21,934 nucleotides of DNA from Chloroflexota bacterium (lineage in GTDB: Bacteria > Chloroflexota > Limnocylindria > Limnocylindrales > CSP1-4), in assembly GCA_021812735.1 (NCBI GenBank), contig JAKAMV010000053.1:1-21934 (forward strand), in the 5' to 3' direction. This document shows positions 14,352-21,934 of the stretch, piece by piece (the first letter of the stretch is position 1; every line of letters starts with the position of its first letter). Position numbers and translations under genes: made by a program. The notes under the pieces were generated by a model. It searched no databases and was not told the DNA's origin. It saw nothing but the letters and a program-made list of their open reading frames with translations.

Positions 14352-14839
14352 CCCTCGTCCTCTGCCGCCTCGAGCAGCAGCCGCAAGGCCGCCTCGGCGC
14401 TCGCCCGCTTGTTGCCTTCCCGGTCGTGGGGCCACACGAAACGCTGCACGATCGGCCGTCGGCCGCCCGCCACGGCGATGTACGCCAGGCCGACGGGCTT
14501 CGCGTCGGTGCCGCCGTCCGGCCCGGCGATCCCCGTTACGCCGACGCCGAGGTCGGCCCCCAGCCTGGCGCGCGCTCCCTCCGCCATCGCCATCGCCACC
14601 TGCGCCGAGACGGCGCCGTGCGCCTGCAGGCTGTCCTCGGGCACGCCGAGCACCAACCGCTTGAGGTCATCGCTGTAGGCCACCACGCCGCCACGGAAGT
14701 AGCCCGATGACCCCGCGACCTCGGTGATCAGGTGGGCGACCAGTCCGCCGGTGCAGGACTCGGCGGTCGACACTGTGCGGCCACGCTCGAGGCAGGCGAC
14801 CTGGAGCCGGCGGGCGTGCTCGACCAGCGGGTCGGCCAC
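14348..14839 (-). CDS. Nicotinamide-nucleotide amidase, CinA C-terminal domain protein
   Basis: A 163-residue stand-alone CinA C-terminal (PncC) domain. Visible hallmarks are TAESCTGG (residues 25-32, with the catalytic Ser/Cys region), SSGYFRGGVVAYSDDLKR, and GVTGIAGPDGGTDAKPVG. PncC deamidates nicotinamide mononucleotide to nicotinic acid mononucleotide in NAD recycling. The N-terminal MoaB-like domain of full CinA is absent; that is the normal form of PncC. It starts at GTG 14839, one base after the rodZ stop, and its own stop overlaps the murC start, so it is embedded in the operon. The ymfM(rodZ)-pgsA-cinA order in Bacillus supports its placement. pncC would be the precise symbol if activity were shown. 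Confidence 0.93.
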   Translation of the reverse strand: MADPLVEHARRLQVACLERGRTVSTAESCTGGLVAHLITEVAGSSGYFRGGVVAYSDDLKRLVLGVPEDSLQAHGAVSAQVAMAMAEGARARLGADLGVGVTGIAGPDGGTDAKPVGLAYIAVAGGRRPIVQRFVWPHDREGNKRASAEAALRLLLEAAEDEG

Positions 14840-14840
14840 G

Positions 14841-16247
14841 TCAGGTGCGGTTCGTCTTCTGCGGCGGGTTCGGGGGCGCGAACAGCCACGTCTCGGGGTT
14901 CCCCGAACTCGACATGTGGCCCAGGTTCTGGCCGTTGAGGGTGAAGTAGGTTGCGCTGGACTTGCCGGTGCGGACCTCGACCGAGTGCTGGGCCGTGAAG
15001 GTGAGCACCTTGCCCGGGTCGTACACCACGCCGCCCGCGCCGGTCACCGGCGAGATCGTCCCGTCCACCCAGACCTTGAGCCAGGCGTTGGCGCCCTTGA
15101 TCGTGATCACCAGGTTGACGCCCTGGTACTGGATCGACACGTGGCGTACCTGCGTGTTCGTCTTGCCGTCGGCCGAGATGGCCGTGACGACGACCTCCCA
15201 ATCCCCCGCCGAGAGGTTGAGGGGGGTCTCGAACGAGCCGTCCGACGCGACGTCGACGGTCACCGGACCCACGTCGGGTGAGCTCACCGGGGTGGGCGCG
15301 GTGGTCGCCGAGGCGCTTGGCGCAGGCGTGGCCGAGGGCTTGCCAGAGGCGGCAGCCCCAGCGGCGACGCGATTGGCCGACACGCTCACCTTGGCGGCGT
15401 TCGTCGTGGTCCCGTTCACGGGGATCGCCCCGTTCGAGAACTGCGAGCCGTCCGCCGGGGAGTTGAGCATCAGCTGCGGCGCCTCGAGCACGGTCACCGG
15501 GACGGTGATGAACAGCTTCACGGTGGTGTCGGACGACTTGCCCGTCTGCGGGTCCACCGCCGCGACGTCGAACTCGTTGCGGCCGTGCCGGAGCTGGACG
15601 TCCGCGCTCCACTTGCCGGCGTCGTCGGCGTTCACCCGGTACGGCTGGTCGAGGCCGGGGTCCGTGATGGTGACGGACGCGCCGGCGATTGAGGTGCCCT
15701 GGAGGGTGTACGACGTGGTGCCGTCAGGCACGGTGAGCACCGCCTGGGCCGGGTCGGTCACGGCAATCGACGGGGCCTTGGCGTAGCGCAGCAACTGAAC
15801 GCCGATGTACACGCCGAACGCCGCGATGAGGACGACCAGGAGGCCCGCCACCACGAGCACCGGCGAGACGCTGATGCCCTGCCGGGGCGCCTCGATCGGC
15901 CGCGGCACGTTGAGCACGGGCTCGGCGGGGATCGAGAGGTCGCCGCGCTCGCGCTTCCACTGGCGGGTGACGTCCTCGGGGTCGAGCCCGAGGTACAGCG
16001 CGTAGTTGCGCAGGAAGCCCTTGGTGTAGACCGAGCCGGGCAGGTCGGCGTAGTCGCCGGACTCCAGCGCCGCCAGGTAGCGCGCCCGGATCTTGGTCTC
16101 CCGCTCGGCCCGGAGCAGGTCGACCCCCTTGCGCTCGCGGGCCTCGACCAGGCGCTGTGGCAGCGAGGGCCCGGCCTCCGGCGCGTAGGCGCGGTCCCCG
16201 TCGCGCGGGTCAGCGCGTCGCCGCCGTGCCTCGTCCCGAGCCGTCAT
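14841..16247 (-). CDS. rodZ: RodZ-like membrane protein with HTH_25, Ig-like and DUF4115 regions
   Basis: 468 residues, longer than typical RodZ. A cytoplasmic helix-turn-helix of the HTH_25 type spans about 29-95 (LPQRLVEARERKGVDL, then LPGSVYTKGFLRNYA), the surface that binds MreB in RodZ. One transmembrane helix lies at about 127-152. Outside are two Ig/Big-like beta modules (about 158-255 and 256-375) with a Ser/Ala/Thr/Pro linker inside the second (300-325), and a C-terminal DUF4115 domain (about 376-460) with LKVWVDG. RodZ links MreB to the elongation machinery for rod shape. No mreB is in the window. The ATG overlaps the ftsK stop (ATGA). The Ig-like insertion is the unusual part; with a different partner it could be a cell-wall sensor instead. 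Confidence 0.85.
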   Translation of the reverse strand: MTARDEARRRRADPRDGDRAYAPEAGPSLPQRLVEARERKGVDLLRAERETKIRARYLAALESGDYADLPGSVYTKGFLRNYALYLGLDPEDVTRQWKRERGDLSIPAEPVLNVPRPIEAPRQGISVSPVLVVAGLLVVLIAAFGVYIGVQLLRYAKAPSIAVTDPAQAVLTVPDGTTSYTLQGTSIAGASVTITDPGLDQPYRVNADDAGKWSADVQLRHGRNEFDVAAVDPQTGKSSDTTVKLFITVPVTVLEAPQLMLNSPADGSQFSNGAIPVNGTTTNAAKVSVSANRVAAGAAASGKPSATPAPSASATTAPTPVSSPDVGPVTVDVASDGSFETPLNLSAGDWEVVVTAISADGKTNTQVRHVSIQYQGVNLVITIKGANAWLKVWVDGTISPVTGAGGVVYDPGKVLTFTAQHSVEVRTGKSSATYFTLNGQNLGHMSSSGNPETWLFAPPNPPQKTNRT

Positions 16248-18643
16248 GCGCCGTCCTCGTCATCGGCGGCCGCCCCGTCGTCCCGGCGGAGGACCATCCG
16301 GGCGTTCGACCCGTCGAACGCCCCCACGTACCCGCGCGCCTCGAGCTGGTCGATGATCCGGGCGGCGCGGGCATACCCGATCTTCAGGCGCCGCTGCAGC
16401 AGCGACGCCGAGGCACGATCGTACTCCCGGATCACCGAAACGGCATCCGGCAGCAGGCGGTCCGCGTCATCGTCAGCGAGCTCGTCCACCGAGCCCGTGG
16501 ACTCCTCGTCCGAGGTCACGATCGATAGGTCGTAGTGGGGCTCGCCGTCCGTCTGCGAGCGCCAGCACTCGGTGATCCGGTTGATCTCGGGGTCGGACAC
16601 GAAGACGCCCTGGAGCCGCATCGGGCGAGGCAGGTCCGACGGCTGGTAGAGCATGTCGCCGCGGCCGATCAGGTCCTCCGCGCCTGGCGCGTCGAGGATC
16701 GTGCGGCTGTCGATCTGGCTGGCCATGGCGAACGCGATCCGGCTCGGGAAGTTCGCCTTGATCAGGCCCGTCACGACGTTGACGGACGGCCGCTGGGTGG
16801 CGAGCACCATGTGGATCCCCGTCGCGCGCGCCTTCTGGGCCAGGCGGACGATCGGGTCCTCGATGTTCTTGCCCTCGCGCATCATCAGGTCGGCGAGCTC
16901 GTCGATCACGATGACGATGTACGGCAGCCGGTCGAGCGGGTCGGCGCGGGACTCGTTGTACCCCTTGACGTTCCTCGCGTTGGCGCCCGCGAACCGTCGG
17001 TAGCGGTGCTCCATCTCGTTGACGGCCCACTTGAGGGCCGCCTTGGCGCGCTCCGGCTCGGTGATCACCGGCACGTACAGATGGGGAAGCCCATTGTAGC
17101 CGGCGAGCTCCACCCGCTTGAGGTCCATCAGGATCATGCGGACGTCGAGCGGCGTCGCGTTGCACAGCAGGCTCGTGATCAGCGCGTTGACCATCACGCT
17201 CTTGCCCGAGCCGGTGGCACCCGCGATCAGCAGGTGCGGCATCCGGGCGAGGTCCACCGCGGTCGCCTTCCCGGCCACGTCGCGCCCGAGGGCGAACATC
17301 AGCCTGGACCCGCTCGCCCCGAAGTCCACCTCGTCGAAGATCCGCCGCAGTGAGACGACGTTGAACTCGGCGTTGGGGATCTCGATGCCGACCGCGCTCT
17401 TGCCCGGGATCGGCGCCTCGATGCGGATGCTCCGCGCTGCGAGCGCCATCGCGAGATCGTCCGAGAGCGCTTCGATCCGGCTGACCTTGACGTGCGGCGC
17501 CGGCTGGACCTCGTACTGGGTCACGACCGGTCCTGCATTGCGTCCCACAATCGTGGCGTCGATGCCGAAGCTGGCGAGCTTCTCCACGATCCGTGTCTCG
17601 TTGTGGCGGTGGACGGCCTCCCGGCTGGGCCCGTCGCCGGGCTTGGGGGCACGGTCCTCCTCCAGCAGGTCCTGGCCCGGCAGAACCCAGGCGACGCCGC
17701 TGCGGGTGGAGGGAGCATCGCCCGCCTCGATCACGCCGTCGCCGTCGCGGTCGAACGGTCGCGGCCCAACCGCGGGCTGCGCCGCGACCAGCCCCGCGGC
17801 GTCGACCGCAGGGACGCGCTGTGGTGCGATCGTGGCCGAGACCGGCGGTGGCGTCACCGCCGGGATCGGCAGGTGGGCGCTGTCCTCGCCCCAGGCGCCC
17901 GTCTGGCCGGGCGCCTCGCCGGGTGCCATCCGCGGCGGTCGGCCGCGCCGCACCGCGGACCCGGCGTCGTCGCCGTTGTCGTTTCCCGGACCGAGCCGGG
18001 CCTGGCCTGCATGCCGCACCACAGTCCCGGCCTCCGCGCCCGGGGCCGTCGCCCGCGCCTGCAGTGAAGCGCCCGCAGCCCGCGCTGCCTGCGTGGCGGG
18101 CGAAAGCAGCGCATGGAGCGGCTGGTCGAAGGCCACCAGGAGGCCGGCGATCGTCACCGCCAGCAGCACCACGAGCGCGCCCGGCGCGGTCACCAGCGGG
18201 TGGAGCGCCCCGTACAGGAAGCTGCCGATGCGGCCGCCCGAGCCGGCCACGGCCTGGACGAGGCCCAGGGATCCCACGTAGGCGACGGCGATCCCGGCCA
18301 GCGTCCTGCCCCAGGGCGCGTCGGCGTGGCGCCCGGGTCCCCACTCGAGGTACCAACCCGCGACGAGCAGCACGATCGGGAGCAGGTAACGCGCCGCGCC
18401 GAAGAACGGCACCACCAGGTTGCGCACGTAGTCGGTCAGTCGCCCCTCACCCGGCAGCAGCATCGCCACCATCAGGATGGCGCCGAGCACCAGGAGCACG
18501 AGCCCGGCCAGCGAGCGCGCCACGGCCGGCGACACGCCGATGCGGGGCAGCCTCGGCGCAGGCAGCGCGCCGCCCCGCTGGGCGCTCGAGCGCCGGCTCC
18601 GGGAGGAGCTCGCGGCGCGGGTGGACCTCCGACGCTGGGCCAC
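16244..18643 (-). CDS. ftsK: DNA translocase FtsK/SpoIIIE
   Basis: 799 residues. A basic N-terminus (1-25) precedes about four transmembrane helices (45-62, 80-98, 112-133, 153-172). A Pro/Ala/Gly linker (180-330) contains an EF-hand-like loop at 298-309. The alpha/beta motor domain follows (about 335-705), with Walker A GATGSGKS (475-482, Lys481), Walker B IVIVIDE (576-582) and ATQRPS (615-620). The winged-helix gamma domain lies at about 730-785 (ASASLLQRRLKIGYARAARIIDQL), which in the family reads KOPS/SRS DNA sites. It pumps chromosomal DNA through the closing septum. It starts at GTG 18643, one base after the rnj TAG. The open frame upstream to 19033 lies over rnj and is not part of the gene. 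Confidence 0.95.
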   Translation of the reverse strand: MAQRRRSTRAASSSRSRRSSAQRGGALPAPRLPRIGVSPAVARSLAGLVLLVLGAILMVAMLLPGEGRLTDYVRNLVVPFFGAARYLLPIVLLVAGWYLEWGPGRHADAPWGRTLAGIAVAYVGSLGLVQAVAGSGGRIGSFLYGALHPLVTAPGALVVLLAVTIAGLLVAFDQPLHALLSPATQAARAAGASLQARATAPGAEAGTVVRHAGQARLGPGNDNGDDAGSAVRRGRPPRMAPGEAPGQTGAWGEDSAHLPIPAVTPPPVSATIAPQRVPAVDAAGLVAAQPAVGPRPFDRDGDGVIEAGDAPSTRSGVAWVLPGQDLLEEDRAPKPGDGPSREAVHRHNETRIVEKLASFGIDATIVGRNAGPVVTQYEVQPAPHVKVSRIEALSDDLAMALAARSIRIEAPIPGKSAVGIEIPNAEFNVVSLRRIFDEVDFGASGSRLMFALGRDVAGKATAVDLARMPHLLIAGATGSGKSVMVNALITSLLCNATPLDVRMILMDLKRVELAGYNGLPHLYVPVITEPERAKAALKWAVNEMEHRYRRFAGANARNVKGYNESRADPLDRLPYIVIVIDELADLMMREGKNIEDPIVRLAQKARATGIHMVLATQRPSVNVVTGLIKANFPSRIAFAMASQIDSRTILDAPGAEDLIGRGDMLYQPSDLPRPMRLQGVFVSDPEINRITECWRSQTDGEPHYDLSIVTSDEESTGSVDELADDDADRLLPDAVSVIREYDRASASLLQRRLKIGYARAARIIDQLEARGYVGAFDGSNARMVLRRDDGAAADDEDGA
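17717..17752 (-). other. EF-hand-like calcium loop encoded in the FtsK linker
   Basis: The twelve codons encode D-R-D-G-D-G-V-I-E-A-G-D, which fits the EF-hand loop pattern DxDxDGxIxxxD/E at all ligand positions. It is in the linker of FtsK (residues 298-309), which is otherwise low in complexity. Confidence 0.6.
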
Positions 18644-18644
18644 G

Positions 18645-20312
18645 CTAGACCTCGACCACGACGGGGAACACCATCGGGCGACGCTTGGTCTGCTCGTACA
18701 GGAAGCGCGAGACCCCGTCCTTGATCTGGCTCTTGAGCAGGGCCACCTCGGAGATTCGGTCGCCGGGGCTGTCCACGGCCTCGCGGATCCGGCGGATCGC
18801 CTCGTCGATGATCGGATCCTCTTCGTTCCCGTGGACGAATCCGCGGGTGATGATCTCGGGCCGACCCACGACACGGCCCGTCTGCTTGTCGACCTGGACG
18901 ACGACCAGGAACATGCCATCGTTGGCGAGGGCTCGCCGGTCGCGCAGGACGACGTCCCCCACCTCGCCCACGCTGATCCCGTCCACCAGCACGTAGCCGG
19001 CCGGGACCGGCTGACCGCGCCGGGCGGTGCCATCGGGAAGGATCTCGATGGGCATCCCGTTCTCGATGATGAACACGCCCTCGGGCGGCACGCCGGTCTC
19101 GATCGCCAGGCGGCCGTGCTGCACCTGCATCCGGAACTCGCCGTGCATCGGGATGAAGTTCCGGGGCTTGGTGAGCCCGAGCATCAGCTTGAGCTCCTCC
19201 TGGCTGGCGTGCCCCGAGACGTGCGCGCGCTTGATCGTGTGGTAGTAGACGTTGGCGCCTGCCTTGAACAGGTTGTCGATGGTCCGGGCCACGTACTCCT
19301 CGTTGCCCGGGATCGGACTGGCCGACACGATCACGGTGTCGCCCGGCTGGATCTCCACGAACCGGTGGTCGCGGTTGGCCATCCTCGCCAGGCCCGACAT
19401 CGGCTCGCCCTGGGCACCCGTCGTGGCGATCACCGTCCGGGCCGCAGGGTTGTCGGCGATCCTGTCCTTGGCCAGGTACTGCGACGGCGCGTACGTCAGG
19501 TAGCCGAGGTCAGCGGCGATGCGGGTGTTCTGCTCCATCGAGCGGCCGACCACCGCCACCTGCCGGTCGAACGTCGCCGCTGCGTCGAACACCTGCTGGA
19601 TGCGCGCGATGTTGGAGGCGAAGGTGGCGACGATCACGCGCCCTTCGAGGCCCTCCATGATCTCGCGGAACGCCTCGCCGACGGTACGCTCCGACGGTGT
19701 GTAGCCCGGGTTCTCGGCCCGCGTGCTGTCCGAAAGCAGGCAGACCACGCCCTCCTCGCCCATCCGGGCCAGGGTGGCGAAGTCGGACAGCTTGCCGTCG
19801 ATCGGGGTGTGGTCGAACTTGAAGTCGCCCGTGTGGACCACGACCCCGACCGGGGTCCGGAGCGCGATGCCCATCGCGTCAGGGATCGAGTGGCCCACGC
19901 GGAACGGGACCACGTCGAACGGCCCGATGGTGATCTCGTCCCCCGGGTCGAGCGCGATCATGGGGTTGTTGTGGAGCTTGTGCTCCCGGAACTTGATGCC
20001 CAGGAGCCCGCGCGCCAGCGTGCTCGCGTAGACGGGCACACCCGGGAACTCGGGCAGCACGTACGGCAGCCCGCCCACGTGGTCCTCGTGCGCGTGCGTG
20101 ATGAGGAACGCCCTGACGCGGTCGCGGCGCTCCTTGAGGTAGGTCACGTCGGGCACCACGAGGTCGATGCCGAACATCTCCTCGTCGGGGAACATCAGGC
20201 CGCAGTCGATCACGACGATGTCGTCGCCGTACTCGAAGACGTAGCAGTTCTTGCCGATCTCGCCGACCCCGCCCAGCGGGATGATGCGCAGCGGTGTGTT
20301 CGGGTCAGGCAT
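18645..20312 (-). CDS. rnj: Ribonuclease J
   Basis: 555 residues, the usual length for RNase J. It has a metallo-beta-lactamase domain with HAHEDH (73-78), GHSIPDA (His141) and TGDFK (Asp163), all expected zinc ligands; a beta-CASP insert with ATFASNIARIQQV and GQGEPMSGL-like segment (GAQGEPMSGLARMA); and the SGHAS / MHGEFRM motifs typical of RNase J. The C-terminal domain ends with IDEAIRRIREAV. RNase J is a 5'-3' exonuclease and endonuclease for mRNA decay and rRNA maturation, in the cytoplasm. It starts at ATG 20312, 24 bases downstream of the glycosylase stop; the ribosome site is weak. The TAG stop is one base upstream of the ftsK GTG, matching the rnjB-to-spoIIIE order of Bacillus. Confidence 0.97.
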   Translation of the reverse strand: MPDPNTPLRIIPLGGVGEIGKNCYVFEYGDDIVVIDCGLMFPDEEMFGIDLVVPDVTYLKERRDRVRAFLITHAHEDHVGGLPYVLPEFPGVPVYASTLARGLLGIKFREHKLHNNPMIALDPGDEITIGPFDVVPFRVGHSIPDAMGIALRTPVGVVVHTGDFKFDHTPIDGKLSDFATLARMGEEGVVCLLSDSTRAENPGYTPSERTVGEAFREIMEGLEGRVIVATFASNIARIQQVFDAAATFDRQVAVVGRSMEQNTRIAADLGYLTYAPSQYLAKDRIADNPAARTVIATTGAQGEPMSGLARMANRDHRFVEIQPGDTVIVSASPIPGNEEYVARTIDNLFKAGANVYYHTIKRAHVSGHASQEELKLMLGLTKPRNFIPMHGEFRMQVQHGRLAIETGVPPEGVFIIENGMPIEILPDGTARRGQPVPAGYVLVDGISVGEVGDVVLRDRRALANDGMFLVVVQVDKQTGRVVGRPEIITRGFVHGNEEDPIIDEAIRRIREAVDSPGDRISEVALLKSQIKDGVSRFLYEQTKRRPMVFPVVVEV

Positions 20313-20336
20313 GGGTCGTCCGTCTTGCTCCGAGGG

Positions 20337-21092
20337 TCAGAACAGCGTGAGCTGGGACGCGCCGTCAGCGGGTGCGGGCGGCTCCGCCGACGGCACGGGC
20401 GCGCTCGACTCCGCCGACTGGGCGACGGGCGCGGGGACGCGATCGGGGGTCCCAGGCTCGGCCTGGACGGCGGGTCCCTCGGCCGTGACCGCGCCCGCCC
20501 GGCGGTCGCGCGAGCGCTGGAGCACGCTCGGCACCCGGGCGATGTCCTCGAAGGACTCGCGCTCGAGGGCCGGGGTGCGCAGGGCCGCAGCCGGGTGGTA
20601 CATCGCGAACACCAGCGCGTCGCGGGGCCCGGTGGCCGGGTCGGCCGGCTGCGCCGTGCCGTGGACCTGGCCGATGCGCGCCCCGGGCAGGAACGTCCCC
20701 ATCGAGTGGCGGCCGAGCGTGACCACGGTCGCGGGGTCGAGCACCTCGAGCTGGCGCCGCAGGAACGGCGCGCAGGCCGCGATCTCATCCGGCTCGGGGT
20801 CGCGGTTGTCGGGCGGCCGGCACTTGACGACGTTGGTGATGAACACGTCCTCACGACGCCAGCCGATGCTGCCCAGCAGGCGCACGAGCAGGCCGCCGGC
20901 GCGGCCCACGAACGGCCGGCCCTCACGGTCCTCGTTGAATCCCGGGCCCTCGCCCACGAACACCACCTCGGTGTCCGGGTCCCCCTCGCCGGGCACGGCC
21001 CGCGTCCGCCCCGCGGCAAGGCGGCAGGCGGAGCAGCCCCGGACCTCGTTCGCGATCTGCTCGAGCGCCGCGCGGCGCTCGTCGCGGGTCAC
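20337..21092 (-). CDS. Type-4 uracil-DNA glycosylase with C-terminal clamp-binding-like motif
   Basis: 251 residues. Four cysteines expected for the 4Fe-4S cluster are present: Cys20 and Cys23 (CSAC), Cys91 (KCRPP) and Cys107. Motif A is GEGPGFNEDREG (47-58), NVVKCRPPDNR follows, and the uracil-recognition motif HPAA is at 166-169. The enzyme removes uracil from DNA after cytosine deamination or dUTP incorporation. Residues 195-246 form a Pro/Ala/Ser linker, unusually long for the family, ending in QLTLF (247-251), which matches the bacterial beta-clamp motif QL(S/D)LF. This suggests recruitment to replicating or repaired DNA. It starts at GTG 21092, overlapping the asd stop (GTGA). Its position between asd and rnj is not the classical order. 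Confidence 0.93.
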   Translation of the reverse strand: MTRDERRAALEQIANEVRGCSACRLAAGRTRAVPGEGDPDTEVVFVGEGPGFNEDREGRPFVGRAGGLLVRLLGSIGWRREDVFITNVVKCRPPDNRDPEPDEIAACAPFLRRQLEVLDPATVVTLGRHSMGTFLPGARIGQVHGTAQPADPATGPRDALVFAMYHPAAALRTPALERESFEDIARVPSVLQRSRDRRAGAVTAEGPAVQAEPGTPDRVPAPVAQSAESSAPVPSAEPPAPADGASQLTLF

Positions 21093-21934
21093 GCCGGCAT
21101 TCCCCCGGCAACCGCGACTCGCGCACTGGCGTTCCGGACCCAGCCGCGAGTGACCAGCACCTCAGCGATCTCCACCGCGTTGGAGGCGGCCCCCTTGCGC
21201 AGGTTGTCACTCACCACCCAGAACGCGAGGCCCCGGTTGTCCGGGATCGACGGGTCCTGCCGGACGCGCCCGACGTAGACCAGGTCGGTGCCGGCCGCGT
21301 GCTCGGCCAGCGGGTAGACCTTGTTCGCGGGGTCGTCCTGGACCACCACACCAGGCACCCGGGCGAACAGCGCGCGCGCCTCGGCGGGCGTGATGGGCGC
21401 CCTGGTCTCGACGTGCACGGCCTCCGAGTGGCTCATGAACACCGGGACGCGGACGGCCGTGCACGAGACCCGCAGGTCGGGCAGGTGCAGAATCTTGCGG
21501 CTCTCGGTGACGACCTTCCACTCCTCCTTGGTGTACCCGTTGTCGAGGAACACGTCGATGTGCGGGAGGGCGTTGAAGCCGATCGGGTACGGGTACACGC
21601 TCGCGACCTTGGGCCGGCCCTCGGCGTGCGCCTTGACCTGCTCCTCGAGCTCGACGATCGCCTTGTGGCCGGTGCCGGACACGGCCTGGTAGGTGTCCAC
21701 CACCATCCGCTCGATGCCCACCGCGTCGCGCAGCGCCATGAGCGGCGGCATCAACTGCATCGTCGAGCAGTTGGGGTTGGCGATGATCCCCTCGTGCGCT
21801 GCCAGGTCGTCGGGGTTGACCTGGCTGACGACGAGCGGGATGCCCGGCTCCATGCGCCACGCGGACGAGTTGTCGATGACCGTGCAGCCGCGCTTGGCCG
21901 CCTCGGGCGCCAGCTCCCGGCTGGTGCCGCCGCC
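21089..21934 (-). CDS. asd: Aspartate-semialdehyde dehydrogenase (5' end outside window)
   Basis: The frame is open to the window edge, giving 281 C-terminal residues; about 60 N-terminal residues with the NADP Rossmann start are missing. It reads GGGTSRELAP at the edge, then VIDNSSAWRM, the catalytic motif NPNCSTMQ (Cys56 of the visible part), QAVSGTG, and a C-terminal RVPVFMSHSE with the active-site His region. The enzyme reduces aspartyl-phosphate to aspartate semialdehyde, the branch point to lysine/diaminopimelate, threonine and methionine. The 254-residue internal ORF beginning at 21853 is not the true start. The stop overlaps the glycosylase GTG. It heads the visible part of the minus-strand cluster; its promoter and any dap genes lie beyond the window. 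Confidence 0.95.
   Translation of the reverse strand, partial: GGGTSRELAPEAAKRGCTVIDNSSAWRMEPGIPLVVSQVNPDDLAAHEGIIANPNCSTMQLMPPLMALRDAVGIERMVVDTYQAVSGTGHKAIVELEEQVKAHAEGRPKVASVYPYPIGFNALPHIDVFLDNGYTKEEWKVVTESRKILHLPDLRVSCTAVRVPVFMSHSEAVHVETRAPITPAEARALFARVPGVVVQDDPANKVYPLAEHAAGTDLVYVGRVRQDPSIPDNRGLAFWVVSDNLRKGAASNAVEIAEVLVTRGWVRNASARVAVAGGMPA

Noticed and set aside
12030..14678. An 882-codon plus-strand open frame
   Set aside because: It is a shadow of yajQ, SnoaL-like, murC and cinA, all of which show clear family motifs on the minus strand.
18477..21278. A 933-codon plus-strand open frame
   Set aside because: It lies antisense to rnj, the glycosylase and part of ftsK and asd. Its translation is rich in His, Arg and Asp with no domain. 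High-GC coding sequence often leaves the opposite strand open.
21089..21853. asd as a short complete gene starting at ATG 21853
   Set aside because: The frame continues upstream to the window edge with clear asd sequence (GGGTSRELAP, VIDNSSAWRM), so the gene is cut by the window.

Overview
The window is very GC-rich, with codon third positions almost all G or C, frequent GTG starts (and one probable TTG start), and many 4-base stop/start overlaps. Together with the gene repertoire (AmmeMemoRadiSam pair, fused ECF ATPase, RodZ/FtsK/RNase J cluster), this suggests a chromosomal segment of a high-GC Chloroflexota-like bacterium, possibly an uncultured lineage. The taxonomic guess is inference: no rRNA or other marker is present. 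I see no tRNA, rRNA, insertion sequence, phage gene or CRISPR array.

Left region (1-3015). The 3' end of an AmrS-type radical SAM gene overlaps amrB (Memo family) by 4 bases. A GH18 glycosidase lipoprotein gene converges on amrB. An 80-residue orphan protein with a strong Shine-Dalgarno is divergent from the glycosidase gene.

ECF region (3016-6352, minus strand). An S component, a double ATPase and a T component form a complete three-gene ECF vitamin/micronutrient importer. The fused ATPase is asymmetric: its motif losses leave one consensus and one degenerate ATP site. The 566-base gap upstream (6353-6918) holds a perfect 16-bp palindrome near the ECF start. On the other strand it holds a terminator-like hairpin 80 bases before a methyltransferase gene.

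Middle region (6919-9314, plus strand). A class I SAM methyltransferase, a 63-residue hydrophilic ORF and an MFS exporter. The last two, and the GH18 gene, have a -35/-10 pair placed so that transcription would begin at or next to the GTG codon, which suggests leaderless mRNAs.

Right region (9321-21934, minus strand). One compact, probably co-transcribed run in the order asd (partial), type-4 uracil-DNA glycosylase, rnj, ftsK, rodZ, cinA C-domain, murC, SnoaL-like, yajQ, a 36-residue membrane peptide, a TPP enzyme with a long acidic N-terminal tail, and DUF952. The asd/rnj/ftsK/rodZ/cinA order recalls the Bacillus asd-dapGA-rnjB-...-spoIIIE-...-ymfM-pgsA-cinA-recA region. The cluster joins lysine/peptidoglycan precursor synthesis, RNA decay, chromosome segregation, cell shape, NAD salvage and DNA repair.

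No large unknown multi-gene system is evident. The points of most interest are smaller: the asymmetric ECF ATPase, a clamp-binding tail on the glycosylase, an EF-hand loop in the FtsK linker, the membrane peptide plus acidic-tailed TPP enzyme, and the possible attenuator leader.
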